Assembly: GCA_007119095.1 (NCBI GenBank)
Contig: SKQI01000177.1
Coordinates: 1 to 24,587 of the forward strand
Direction: 5' to 3'
Length of the DNA: 24,587 nt
Origin: Wenzhouxiangella sp.
Lineage (GTDB): Bacteria > Pseudomonadota > Gammaproteobacteria > Xanthomonadales > Wenzhouxiangellaceae
How positions within the stretch are numbered: position 1 is the stretch's first letter; each line of letters starts with the position of its first letter. Below are positions 15,362 through 24,587 of this stretch, in pieces. The position numbers and the translations under genes were made by a program. The notes beneath the pieces were generated by a model. That model made no database searches. It worked only from the letters and a program-made list of their open reading frames with translations, and was not told where the DNA came from.

Positions 15362-17158
15362 ATGTCAACAGGCAACAACTCCCATCTCAATCTATTGCGC
15401 GATTTCTTCGGCCTTGACCCGGAGCGCGATGGTGATCTGGTCGGCACCATGCAGGCGATCGAGCTGCGCGGCGGCGAGTGGCTGTTTCAGCAAGGCGATC
15501 CAGGTGACTCGCTGTATTTCCTGGCCCGCGGTCGTCTCGAAGCCTGGCGCCAGGACGAAGACCGACCGGCAACATTGCTGAACGAGATCAGCGCCGGGGA
15601 AGCCGTGGGCGAAGTGGGCCTGCTGACCAACATGCCGCGCAGCGCCGGCGTCAGGGCACGCCGCGACAGCCTGCTGTTCAAGATCGACCGGGAGACCCTG
15701 GACAACCTGGCCCGGACCCATCCCGACCTGGTGATGCAGGTTTCAGCCAGCGTCGCCCAGCGCTTGGCCAGTCACATCGCACGGCGCCACACCCGACCGG
15801 CGCCGCGCACTTTGGCCCTGGTGGCGCTGGAGCAGGACGGCGACCTTGTTGCCTGGAGCCACCGCCTGGCCGAAGATTTGTGCGCGGACGGCGAAGGCCT
15901 GGTCATCAGCCCGGAAACCCTGACCGCGATGGATGCCCCCGACAGCGACAGCGCCCTTCGTGGTTCACCCTCTGCCCCATTGAAACAGTGGCTGTGCGAA
16001 CAAGAGGAGCAGGTTCAGCGCCTGGTATTTCTGGTCTTGCCCGGCCAATCCGAATGGCATGAATTTGCCCGGCGTCAGGCCGACCAAGTGGTCTACCTGG
16101 CCCCTGCCGATACCGAGCCGGCGCTGCGCCCGATTGAGAGCAGCCAGGCTGGCGCGGAGCCCGGCACCAGCGAAGTGCTGCTGGCACTTTGGCATCGCGA
16201 CGGCGCAACCGAAATCAGCGGGACGGCACGCTGGCTCGAACCCAGGCCGGCCGCGCGCGCCTTGCATGTGCGCCAAGGCATCGACAATGACCACCAGCGC
16301 CTGGTCAGAATTCTGACCGGGCGAGCCGTGGGCCTGGTCTTGAGCGGCGGCGCAGTGCGTGGCCTTGCTCATTTGGGCGTGATCCGAGCCATGGAAGAGC
16401 TCAACATTCCCATCGACTGGGTCGGCGGTACCAGCATGGGCGCGGTCATGGCAGCCTGCGCGGCCATGGGCTGGGACAGCACTGAGGCCATCGCCCAGGC
16501 GCGCAAGGCCTTTGTTGATGGTAGACCTTTAAGCGATTACACCCTGCCCTTGCTGTCGCTGATGCGCGGCAAGCGCATGGAGCGCCTAATCCGGCAGTTT
16601 TTCCCGGTGCGTATTGAAGATATGCCCATCCCGTTTTTCGCCATTTCGGCCAACCTGAATACCGGCGATACCAACGTCCATGAAACCGGGCCGGTATGGC
16701 GCGCGCTGTGTGCCAGTGTGTCGCTGCCGGGGCTGTTTCCGCCGTCGGTTCACGAACGTGAGCTGACCATCGACGGTGCCGTGGTCAACAATCTGCCGGT
16801 GGACGTAATGCAGGAACGCCTAGTCGGCCAGGTCATCGCGGTCAGCCTGGGAGCGCAACGTCAACGCCAGGTCGATTTCGATCAGGCCCCCTCGCCCTGG
16901 GCCGTGCTCGGCGGCATGCTATGGCCGTTTGCAAAGCGCAAGAAAGTGCCAGGGGTTGCCTCGATGATGCTCAAGGCCATTGAACTGGGTACCCGCAAAC
17001 GGGTTCAGGAACTTGGCGAGCGCGCCGACCTGCTGCTGCGACCGCCGATTCAGCGCTTCAACATGATTGATGTCAACCAGTACGACGACCTGGTTCAGAC
17101 CGGCCACGAAAGCAGCCTGGAACCGCTGCGCCAGTGGGTCAGCCAAAGTAGTAAATAA
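15362..17158 (+). CDS. Crp-type cyclic-nucleotide-binding / patatin phospholipase (NTE-like)
   Basis: A 598-residue protein of the neuropathy-target-esterase type. Residues ~16-135 form a Crp-like cNMP-binding domain; its phosphate-binding cassette GEVGLLTNMPRSA (83-95) retains the Glu84 and Arg93 expected to hold ribose and cyclic phosphate. A middle region (~150-320) of unclear function follows. The patatin domain (~322-485) has the oxyanion loop GGAVRG (329-334), nucleophile Ser358 in GTSMG, and Asp471 in DGAVVNN: a complete Ser-Asp dyad. Predicted activity is phospholipase A/lysophospholipase on membrane lipids, controlled by nucleotide binding. No signal peptide is visible, so it is probably cytosolic and membrane-associated. 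It is last in the devB-devC-devA-like operon, suggesting that it processes or supplies the exported lipid. It overlaps the convergent DUF3307 gene by 20 bases. Confidence 0.93.
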   Translation: MSTGNNSHLNLLRDFFGLDPERDGDLVGTMQAIELRGGEWLFQQGDPGDSLYFLARGRLEAWRQDEDRPATLLNEISAGEAVGEVGLLTNMPRSAGVRARRDSLLFKIDRETLDNLARTHPDLVMQVSASVAQRLASHIARRHTRPAPRTLALVALEQDGDLVAWSHRLAEDLCADGEGLVISPETLTAMDAPDSDSALRGSPSAPLKQWLCEQEEQVQRLVFLVLPGQSEWHEFARRQADQVVYLAPADTEPALRPIESSQAGAEPGTSEVLLALWHRDGATEISGTARWLEPRPAARALHVRQGIDNDHQRLVRILTGRAVGLVLSGGAVRGLAHLGVIRAMEELNIPIDWVGGTSMGAVMAACAAMGWDSTEAIAQARKAFVDGRPLSDYTLPLLSLMRGKRMERLIRQFFPVRIEDMPIPFFAISANLNTGDTNVHETGPVWRALCASVSLPGLFPPSVHERELTIDGAVVNNLPVDVMQERLVGQVIAVSLGAQRQRQVDFDQAPSPWAVLGGMLWPFAKRKKVPGVASMMLKAIELGTRKRVQELGERADLLLRPPIQRFNMIDVNQYDDLVQTGHESSLEPLRQWVSQSSK

Positions 17159-17525
17159 CCACGCCGTTGCAGAGGATGTGGATGATGTTGTCGATAATCA
17201 CCACCAGCCAGCTTGACTGCCATTTCGGCATGTCCGGCGGGAAGCCGGTCTCGCGGCACTCCTTCCATGGCTTGCTGTCCGGCCAGGGCCTGTTTTTCAA
17301 CCAGGCCAGGTAGCGGGCCACGCCGGTGTAGTCAACCAGCAGGTGGGTAGCGGCAATCAGTGCCAGCGCGATCGGCGACTGGGTGATAAACACAAACGGC
17401 AGGGTGTAGAAAATGACATGCAGAATGGCCGCATCAAGGCGCTTGTGCTTGTTCTGCGCCATCCAGTCGCTTTGCAGCAGGTAATCGCCCACAAGATGCG
17501 CCACGATCTGGTTGGCGGTAAACAT
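17139..17525 (-). CDS. DUF3307 family membrane protein
   Basis: A 128-residue integral membrane protein. The N-terminus, QIVAHLVGDYLLQSDWMAQNK, and the later ATHLLVDY motif are the conserved His/Asp-containing segments of the DUF3307 family, found in bacteria and some phages. About four hydrophobic segments are present, the last ending in VVIYYFG at the C-terminus. The conserved polar residues inside membrane helices suggest an enzyme or transporter, but no function is established and I assign none. Its 3' end overlaps the patatin gene by 20 bases. A candidate extended -10 lies upstream at 17566-17558. Confidence 0.82.
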   Translation of the reverse strand: MFTANQIVAHLVGDYLLQSDWMAQNKHKRLDAAILHVIFYTLPFVFITQSPIALALIAATHLLVDYTGVARYLAWLKNRPWPDSKPWKECRETGFPPDMPKWQSSWLVVIIDNIIHILCNGVVIYYFG

Positions 17526-17557
17526 CTATAACGAGACCTGCGGGTGAATGCGAACCC

Positions 17558-17566
17558 ATTATGGCA
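17558..17566 (-). promoter_or_regulatory. Candidate extended -10 promoter for the DUF3307 gene
   Basis: On the minus strand, TGCCATAAT (17566-17558) combines a TGn extension with a five-of-six -10 hexamer. No -35 match is seen 16-18 bases upstream, which extended -10 promoters can tolerate. Transcription would begin near 17551, about 26 bases before the ATG at 17525. Confidence 0.35.
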
Positions 17567-17572
17567 CAATGA

Positions 17573-17588
17573 GCCGAGGTCTCTCGGC
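17573..17588. repeat. Intergenic hairpin in the divergent DUF3307/lipoprotein gap
   Basis: GCCGAG at 17573-17578 pairs with CTCGGC at 17583-17588 around a four-base loop. It lies 57 bases before the lipoprotein start and upstream of the minus-strand extended -10 candidate. It could be an operator or a leader structure; there is no T-run to make it a terminator. Confidence 0.35.
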
Positions 17589-17644
17589 CACCCAACCCAT
17601 CCCTCGCCGAGCGATCGATTAAACCTTACTGACAGGTAGCCACC

Positions 17645-18202
17645 ATGCGACGAGTGCTCATTATTGCTGCAACGCTGACTTTTGCCGGCTGCGCCCTGAT
17701 GCCCGAGCAACAGCGCGAGCGGGCCGAGCAGACGCCGCGCACTGCCGAGACCCGAAGCGCTGCGGCCAGCCACCTGGAAGAAGCCTGGCAACAGCTTTTC
17801 GATAGCCGCCACGAACGGGCCATGGCCAGCTTCGAGAACGTCATCGAAAACACCGAACAGGACAGCCCACTGCACGCCCGCGCCCGCCTCGGCCAGGCCC
17901 TTGTCCTGACCGATCCCGACTGGTCAGGCCGCGATCCCGCTCGGGCAGCGATACTCGTGGAAGACATGACCGGGCCGAGCCACCGCGAGGAAAGCGTGGC
18001 TGTATTTGACTGGATTCTGGCCCAGACCGTCAGCCGCCTGATCGCATCGGAGAATCGTCAGCAGGCCCTTGAACGCGAGCTCGGCGAGGCGCAGAGCCGT
18101 AATCAAAGCCTGAACCGTGAGCTTGAGCAAGCGCGCAGCGAGCGCGCCCAGGCCGAAGAAACCGTAAGCCGTCTGCGTGAGTTGATCATGGGCGAAGATT
18201 AG
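17645..18202 (+). CDS. Small coiled-coil lipoprotein
   Basis: A 185-residue envelope lipoprotein. The N-terminus (MRRVLIIAATLTFAGC) is a type II signal peptide with the lipid-modified Cys16; the +2 residue is Ala, so the protein should be sorted to the outer membrane. The mature part has an alpha-helical, TPR-like section (~45-130) with alternating Ala/Leu helices, then a charged coiled coil (~135-180) rich in Glu, Arg and Gln with leucine spacing. An AGGTAG box about seven bases upstream supports the ATG. It converges with the hybrid kinase gene, with six bases between the stops. It recalls small QseG/YfhG-type lipoproteins found near sensor kinases, but the similarity is architectural only and no function can be given. 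Confidence 0.8.
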   Translation: MRRVLIIAATLTFAGCALMPEQQRERAEQTPRTAETRSAAASHLEEAWQQLFDSRHERAMASFENVIENTEQDSPLHARARLGQALVLTDPDWSGRDPARAAILVEDMTGPSHREESVAVFDWILAQTVSRLIASENRQQALERELGEAQSRNQSLNRELEQARSERAQAEETVSRLRELIMGED

Positions 18203-18208
18203 GGCCGG

Positions 18209-20506
<2,298 letters not shown>

Positions 20507-20558
20507 GGTTGGCAGGCTCCGGGGGCAGTTGATCGGTGATGGTGACCCCAGGCTGCCA

Positions 20559-20930
20559 TCAGGCGGCTGGTAGCAGGGTCTGGATCTTCCCAAGCAGTCG
20601 CTTCAAATCCACCGGCTTGGTGTCGTAGTCGTCACAGCCAGCCTCGAGGGCGCGCTGGCGATCACCGTCCATCGCATGGGCGGTCAGGGCAATGATGGGT
20701 ATCTCGGCCAGCGACTCATTGGCCTTGAGTTCGGCGGCAACAGTCCAGCCATCCTTGACCGGCAGGCTCATGTCCAGCAGCACCAGGTCAGGCTTCAGCG
20801 CCGCGGTCATGTCGAGACCGGCCTGACCGTCCACGGCCTGCTCGACGACATAGCCCTTGCGCGCAAGACGCCGACTGAGCATGTCCCGGTTCATCTCGTT
20901 GTCTTCAATCAGCAGCAGGGTCTGGGGCAT
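20559..20930 (-). CDS. Single-domain response regulator (CheY/DivK-like)
   Basis: A 123-residue stand-alone receiver: acidic pocket Glu9-Asp10, phospho-acceptor Asp53 in LLDMSLPVKDG, Thr83 in ALTAHAM and Lys105 in TKP. The ALTAHAMDGDRQRALEAGCDDYDTKPVDL block is typical of receivers paired with hybrid kinases. It has no output domain, so it would act as a phospho-shuttle or by protein-protein contact. It lies 52 bases upstream of the hybrid kinase and 35 bases downstream of the cyclase on the same strand, so all three are probably co-transcribed. Confidence 0.93.
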   Translation of the reverse strand: MPQTLLLIEDNEMNRDMLSRRLARKGYVVEQAVDGQAGLDMTAALKPDLVLLDMSLPVKDGWTVAAELKANESLAEIPIIALTAHAMDGDRQRALEAGCDDYDTKPVDLKRLLGKIQTLLPAA

Positions 20931-20965
20931 GGGATAGGGCTATCGGCAATGGCTTTGGCAGGCGT

Positions 20966-22906
20966 TCAATGATTGGGCACTTTTTCGAGCAGCGCAAACA
21001 GGCGGGTCGAGGCAGCAACCGAGGTCAGACCGACATAGTACCGCCCAGGCCCGCGCCGCGCACAGGGCTCGATTACCTTGCAGTAGATTTCCAGCTCGGC
21101 ATCCGGTCCGGCCCGAAGACGCAGGTTAGTCATCGGCTGCAGCGGGTCGATACAGCACAACACCGCCCTGCGACTGCCCAGCGCTTCGACCTGGCCCTGA
21201 AACTCCGGGCCGTCGAGTTTCTTGTCGGTCAGCTCATTCAGGCGCACCGGCAGCGGCGTCGGCAGCTCGACCAGATCGGTCAGATCAGCTTCCAGGTGCA
21301 CCGACCAGGGTTCGCCGATGCCAGTCGCTTCATGCAGTGTCACCGGCTGCTCGATGCCCTTGGCGTCAACCTCGAAACTGCGCCCGCATTCCAGCCCATC
21401 GCCAATGTCGGCCGCGGTGAACTCCGAGACCAGAATCTGGCCGCCGACGGTGAAGGATTCGATCCGCCCAGTGAGATTAACGTGGTGACCGACCACAGCG
21501 AACTTGGAGCGAATTTCCGAGCCGATATTGCCGACCACGACTTCTCCGGTATTGATCCCTATGCCCATTTCCACGGCCGGCAGGCCGCGCTCGGCGGCAT
21601 CAGCGTTGACCCGGGCCATGGCCCGCTGCATCTCGATGGCGCAGGCTACCGCCCGCCCGGCATCGTCGTCCTGCACCAGGGGAGCACCAAACAAGGCCAA
21701 AATGGCATCGCCGATAATCTCGTCGATGGTTCCGCCGTAGCGAACAATGACCTCGCTCATCGCTTCCAGGTAGAGATTGAGCAGGCTAACCACATCGACC
21801 GGGCTCAGCTTCTGGCTCAGTTCGGTAAAGCCGCGCAGGTCGGTCATCATGATGGTGACTTTTTGCAGGCCCCCGCCGAGTTTCAGACCGTCTTTCCGGT
21901 CCAGGATCTGGCGGACAACGTCGTCTGACAGGTAGCGCCCGAACACCTTGCGGATGAATTCGTAGCTACGCTCCAGCTTGCGCTGGTAGCTTTGCTCGCG
22001 ATCGCGCCAGGCCTTGCGCTCCAGGCAGGCGCGAATGCGGGCGCGCAGAATGACTGGATTGAGCGGCTTGACCAGGTAGTCCTGGGCACCGGCCTCGATG
22101 CAGCGGACCACGCCTTGCTGGTCATGCAGCCCGGTAATGACGATCACCGGCACGTTCCGCAGCTCGTCGCGGTCATGCATGATCTTGAGCACTTCGAAGC
22201 CGTTCATGTCGGGCATCATCAGATCGAGCAGGACCAGATCGGGCGGGGCCTCTTCCATCATCGCAAGCGCTTGCCGACCGGACTCGGCGGCCAGGGTATC
22301 GTGACCCTGGCTGGCAAGCTGGTGGGTCAGGAGACTACGGTTGCTCTCGTTGTCGTCCACAACAAGAATGCGACCGAGGATATCGTCAGACCGCGCGTCG
22401 GCCCGACCGAGGCTTTCGAAAATCGCCTCAAGCTCGGCCTCTTCGCCGGCATCCGGCACCTGGCCATCGCCGCCGGGGGCAAGCTGGTCCACGGTAGCCA
22501 ACAGGGTTTCGGATTCGCGCTGCAGGTGACCAAGGCAAGCGGCAACCGGTTCGCCCAGGCAGTCTTCGTCTTCCAGGGCTTCGCTGATCAGCTCGGCATA
22601 ACCGGTCACGGCCCCCAAAGCATTGCGCATGTCGTGACGGATGCGCTGTGATTGCCGAGCGAGCTCGCCGGCGTCTGCACCCTGCGCGGCACTCAGTGCC
22701 TCGCCAACCAGGGCCTCGAGCTGGCAGATGGCGGTGACGATGCGTTCATGGTCGGCGGCCAGTGAAGCTGCCAGGTCCTGGTCAACCAGGGCACCAAGCT
22801 GATCGGCCAACAGGCTGGCATACCCTTCCAGGGCCTGGGCCGGGGCCTCGAACCGCTCCCGGATTCGACGCTCCCGGGCGTGTCTCAAACGCTCCTTATC
22901 GCTCAT
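20966..22906 (-). CDS. HisKA-like / receiver / class III nucleotide cyclase
   Basis: A 646-residue soluble protein. The N-terminus (~10-140) is helical and carries a kinase-like H-box, IRHDMRNALGAVTGYAELI (His91), but no ATPase domain follows. The receiver (~178-296) has DD pocket residues 184-185, phospho-acceptor Asp228 and Lys280. After a helical linker (~298-335), the class III cyclase domain (~345-495) retains both metal aspartates (Asp356 in MMTDLRGFT and Asp400 in IGDAILALFG) and Asn477/Arg481. The two base-selecting positions read Glu396 and Ala470 instead of the adenylate-cyclase Lys and Asp/Thr. The C-terminal ~130 residues may be PilZ-like but lack the RxxxR motif. It should make a cyclic mononucleotide on phosphorylation; cAMP versus cGMP is unresolved. 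The upstream GGDEF gene is 66 bases away. Confidence 0.9.
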   Translation of the reverse strand: MSDKERLRHARERRIRERFEAPAQALEGYASLLADQLGALVDQDLAASLAADHERIVTAICQLEALVGEALSAAQGADAGELARQSQRIRHDMRNALGAVTGYAELISEALEDEDCLGEPVAACLGHLQRESETLLATVDQLAPGGDGQVPDAGEEAELEAIFESLGRADARSDDILGRILVVDDNESNRSLLTHQLASQGHDTLAAESGRQALAMMEEAPPDLVLLDLMMPDMNGFEVLKIMHDRDELRNVPVIVITGLHDQQGVVRCIEAGAQDYLVKPLNPVILRARIRACLERKAWRDREQSYQRKLERSYEFIRKVFGRYLSDDVVRQILDRKDGLKLGGGLQKVTIMMTDLRGFTELSQKLSPVDVVSLLNLYLEAMSEVIVRYGGTIDEIIGDAILALFGAPLVQDDDAGRAVACAIEMQRAMARVNADAAERGLPAVEMGIGINTGEVVVGNIGSEIRSKFAVVGHHVNLTGRIESFTVGGQILVSEFTAADIGDGLECGRSFEVDAKGIEQPVTLHEATGIGEPWSVHLEADLTDLVELPTPLPVRLNELTDKKLDGPEFQGQVEALGSRRAVLCCIDPLQPMTNLRLRAGPDAELEIYCKVIEPCARRGPGRYYVGLTSVAASTRLFALLEKVPNH

Positions 22907-22972
22907 GCCAGTGTCGTGATGAGTGCGTCGCCAACGTTACCACGACCAAGCCGGCAGACGCGCACTGGGCGA

Positions 22973-24587
22973 TTATTGGGGCGGCGCTAACGCGTGCACC
23001 CGAACGCGATCACGACCGGCCCGCTTGCCCGCATACAAGGCCTGGTCCACATGGCGCATCCAGCCCTCGAGGCTGGCGTCATCGGGCTCAATACCGACCA
23101 CGCCAAAGGTAGCGGTAAAGTGAACCTCGGCTTCTTCCAGCGCCACCGGATTGGCGCGGAAAGCGGCGCGCAGCTGCTCGCACAAGGCAACGGCCTGATC
23201 AGTGTCGAACCCATCCAGGGCGACCAGGAATTCTTCACCTCCCCAGCGTGCGGCAAGCGCCGAAGGCGGCAGATTTTCCTGCAGAACAAAAGCAACCTTG
23301 CGCAACACGCGATCCCCGGCATCGTGACCGTGGCGATCATTCAAATCCTTGAAATGGTCAAGATCGAACAAGACAAGACTCAGCTTGTCTACGCCCTCGC
23401 GCCGGGCCTTGCGCAGCGTATTGAAACGCTCGGTAAAGCCACGTCGATTCAGCAGGCCGGTCAGAAAGTCCTGGGCCGATTGATTGCGTAGCTGAGTGTT
23501 GGCGTCGGCCAGCTCGCGGGTTCGCGCTTCAACCATTTGCTGCAGACGGGTGTTGGCAAAGCGCATCGTACTCATGCGAACCTGGATTGGCACCCAGATC
23601 AGGCCCAGCAGCAGCAGGCCGGCCAGCAGCCAAACCCAGGGCACGCGCCACCAGGGGGCATCGACGACGATGGTCAGCAGCAGCGGCTGTTCAGCCTGGA
23701 CGCCGCGACTGTTCCAGCCTTCGGCAACCAGCCGGTAGCGTCCGGGCGGCAGGTTGACATAGCGAACGCTGCGCTCGGTCGTCAACGGACCAAAATCCTG
23801 ATCCAGGCCCTCCAGCTTCAGGCGCATGACGTTGCGACCGGCATCATGAAAATCCAGCACGGCCAACTGCAGCAGCAGGTCACGATGATCAGGCGCCAGT
23901 CGCACCTCCGGGCGCAGCGGGTCCAGCTGCCGGGTAAGGTCCTCGCCGCCCACCCAGAGTCGGCTGAGCACGATCTGCGGTGGACGGTACTCGGCCACCA
24001 GGCGCGGCTCCTGAAGCACGGCTGCGCCGCGATTGGTCCCCACCAGCAAGCGGCCCGACGGATCCAGGGCAACGGCATTGCGCTGCAGGCCGAGCCCGGG
24101 CAGACCATCGGCCAGGCCATAGCTGACAAAGCGATCGCTATCAGGCAACTGGCGGGCCAGGCCGTTTGGCGTCAGTACCCAACGCCCGGCATCCGGATGC
24201 TGAAACAGACCGCTGATACGAGCAGCCGGCAGCCCGCGTTCGGTGCCAAACTGCTGCCGTTGCCCGGTTTCAGGATCGAACCTGACCAAACCGTCCCCCG
24301 TGCACAGCCAAAGCTTGCCCTGATCCGGCACCACGCAGTAATAAGAAGGCTCATGCCGCGCTTCGGTCGCCAAGGGCCAATGCCTGAGATGGCGATCAGC
24401 CAGATCGACCGAAAACAGTCCGGCATAGCGTGTGGCCACCCACAATCGGCCTTGCTCGTCAGGCGTCAACTGGTACACCGAATCACCCCGCGTCTGCTGC
24501 AGTTCGTTCAACAACAGCTCAACCTGTCCAGTTCGTGGCTGCCAGCAAGCCAGCCCGTGGTGCCACAGGGCCAGCCAGAGACAGCCA
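22973..24587 (-). CDS. Propeller / Y_Y_Y / GGDEF diguanylate cyclase, 5' end outside window
   Basis: Membrane sensor that would make cyclic di-GMP. The frame is open to the window edge; the visible 537 residues lack the start and the first propeller blades. Repeated blades (for example RLWVATRYAGLF, KLWLCTGDGLV and RLLVGTNRGAAV) form a periplasmic two-component-regulator-type propeller. It is followed by a Y_Y_Y domain (about 23670-23890), one membrane helix (about 23590-23650), a coiled coil, and a GGDEF domain with an intact GGEEF at 23242-23228. The FDLDHFKDLNDRHGHDAGD block is canonical. The inhibitory RxxD site is absent (Pro and Ala at those positions), so product inhibition through it is not expected. 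A TTG at 24514 is not the true start, because propeller sequence continues upstream of it. It is the most upstream visible gene of the signalling operon. Confidence 0.93.
   Translation of the reverse strand, partial: GCLWLALWHHGLACWQPRTGQVELLLNELQQTRGDSVYQLTPDEQGRLWVATRYAGLFSVDLADRHLRHWPLATEARHEPSYYCVVPDQGKLWLCTGDGLVRFDPETGQRQQFGTERGLPAARISGLFQHPDAGRWVLTPNGLARQLPDSDRFVSYGLADGLPGLGLQRNAVALDPSGRLLVGTNRGAAVLQEPRLVAEYRPPQIVLSRLWVGGEDLTRQLDPLRPEVRLAPDHRDLLLQLAVLDFHDAGRNVMRLKLEGLDQDFGPLTTERSVRYVNLPPGRYRLVAEGWNSRGVQAEQPLLLTIVVDAPWWRVPWVWLLAGLLLLGLIWVPIQVRMSTMRFANTRLQQMVEARTRELADANTQLRNQSAQDFLTGLLNRRGFTERFNTLRKARREGVDKLSLVLFDLDHFKDLNDRHGHDAGDRVLRKVAFVLQENLPPSALAARWGGEEFLVALDGFDTDQAVALCEQLRAAFRANPVALEEAEVHFTATFGVVGIEPDDASLEGWMRHVDQALYAGKRAGRDRVRVHALAPPQ

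Noticed and set aside
24512..24514. TTG at 24514 as the start of the propeller-GGDEF gene
   Set aside because: Propeller-type sequence with Trp/Leu blade motifs continues in frame to the window edge, so the true start lies outside.

Overview
The window is high-GC, gene-dense bacterial chromosome with little non-coding DNA. Gene content fits a gammaproteobacterium related to Xanthomonadales or Wenzhouxiangellaceae. The pointers are a short-type adenylate kinase next to a PPi-dependent phosphofructokinase, mpl, a Crp-domain/patatin protein and many c-di-GMP proteins. This placement is inference from gene content, not from a marker gene. I see no rRNA, tRNA, CRISPR array, insertion sequence or prophage.

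Layout. 1-4579 is core metabolism: a 5'-intact but window-truncated PPi-phosphofructokinase (-), adk (+), a TusA-like sulfur carrier (-), a small membrane protein coupled to mpl (+), and a LON-domain protein (+). 4558-10169 holds a DedA/PAP2-like/LssY-type membrane protein (-), an HSDL2-like short-chain dehydrogenase (+), and a large 7TM-DISM/GGDEF/EAL protein (-) that looks like a c-di-GMP phosphodiesterase. 10245-11534 is citrate synthase (-), whose start is corrected to a GTG with a strong ribosome binding site.

11831-17158 (+) is a tight four-gene operon and the most unusual part. It encodes a DevB-like adaptor, a DevC-like permease, a DevA-like ABC ATPase with a C-terminal GAF domain, and a Crp-type cyclic-nucleotide-binding/patatin phospholipase. 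Next come a DUF3307 membrane protein (-) and a small coiled-coil lipoprotein (+).

18209 to the window end (-) is a four-gene signalling operon. In transcription order it encodes a beta-propeller/Y_Y_Y/GGDEF cyclase (N-terminus outside the window), a receiver/class III nucleotide cyclase, a single-domain response regulator, and a hybrid histidine kinase with a pseudo-receiver. None of these has a recognisable DNA-binding domain.

Working model (inference): the signalling operon makes c-di-GMP and a 3',5'-cyclic nucleotide. The ABC/patatin operon carries two separate candidate nucleotide-sensing domains (GAF on the ATPase, Crp fold on the phospholipase). It could therefore be a cyclic-nucleotide-gated lipid-remodelling and export system. 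The domains are seen in the sequence; the link between the two operons is a hypothesis.
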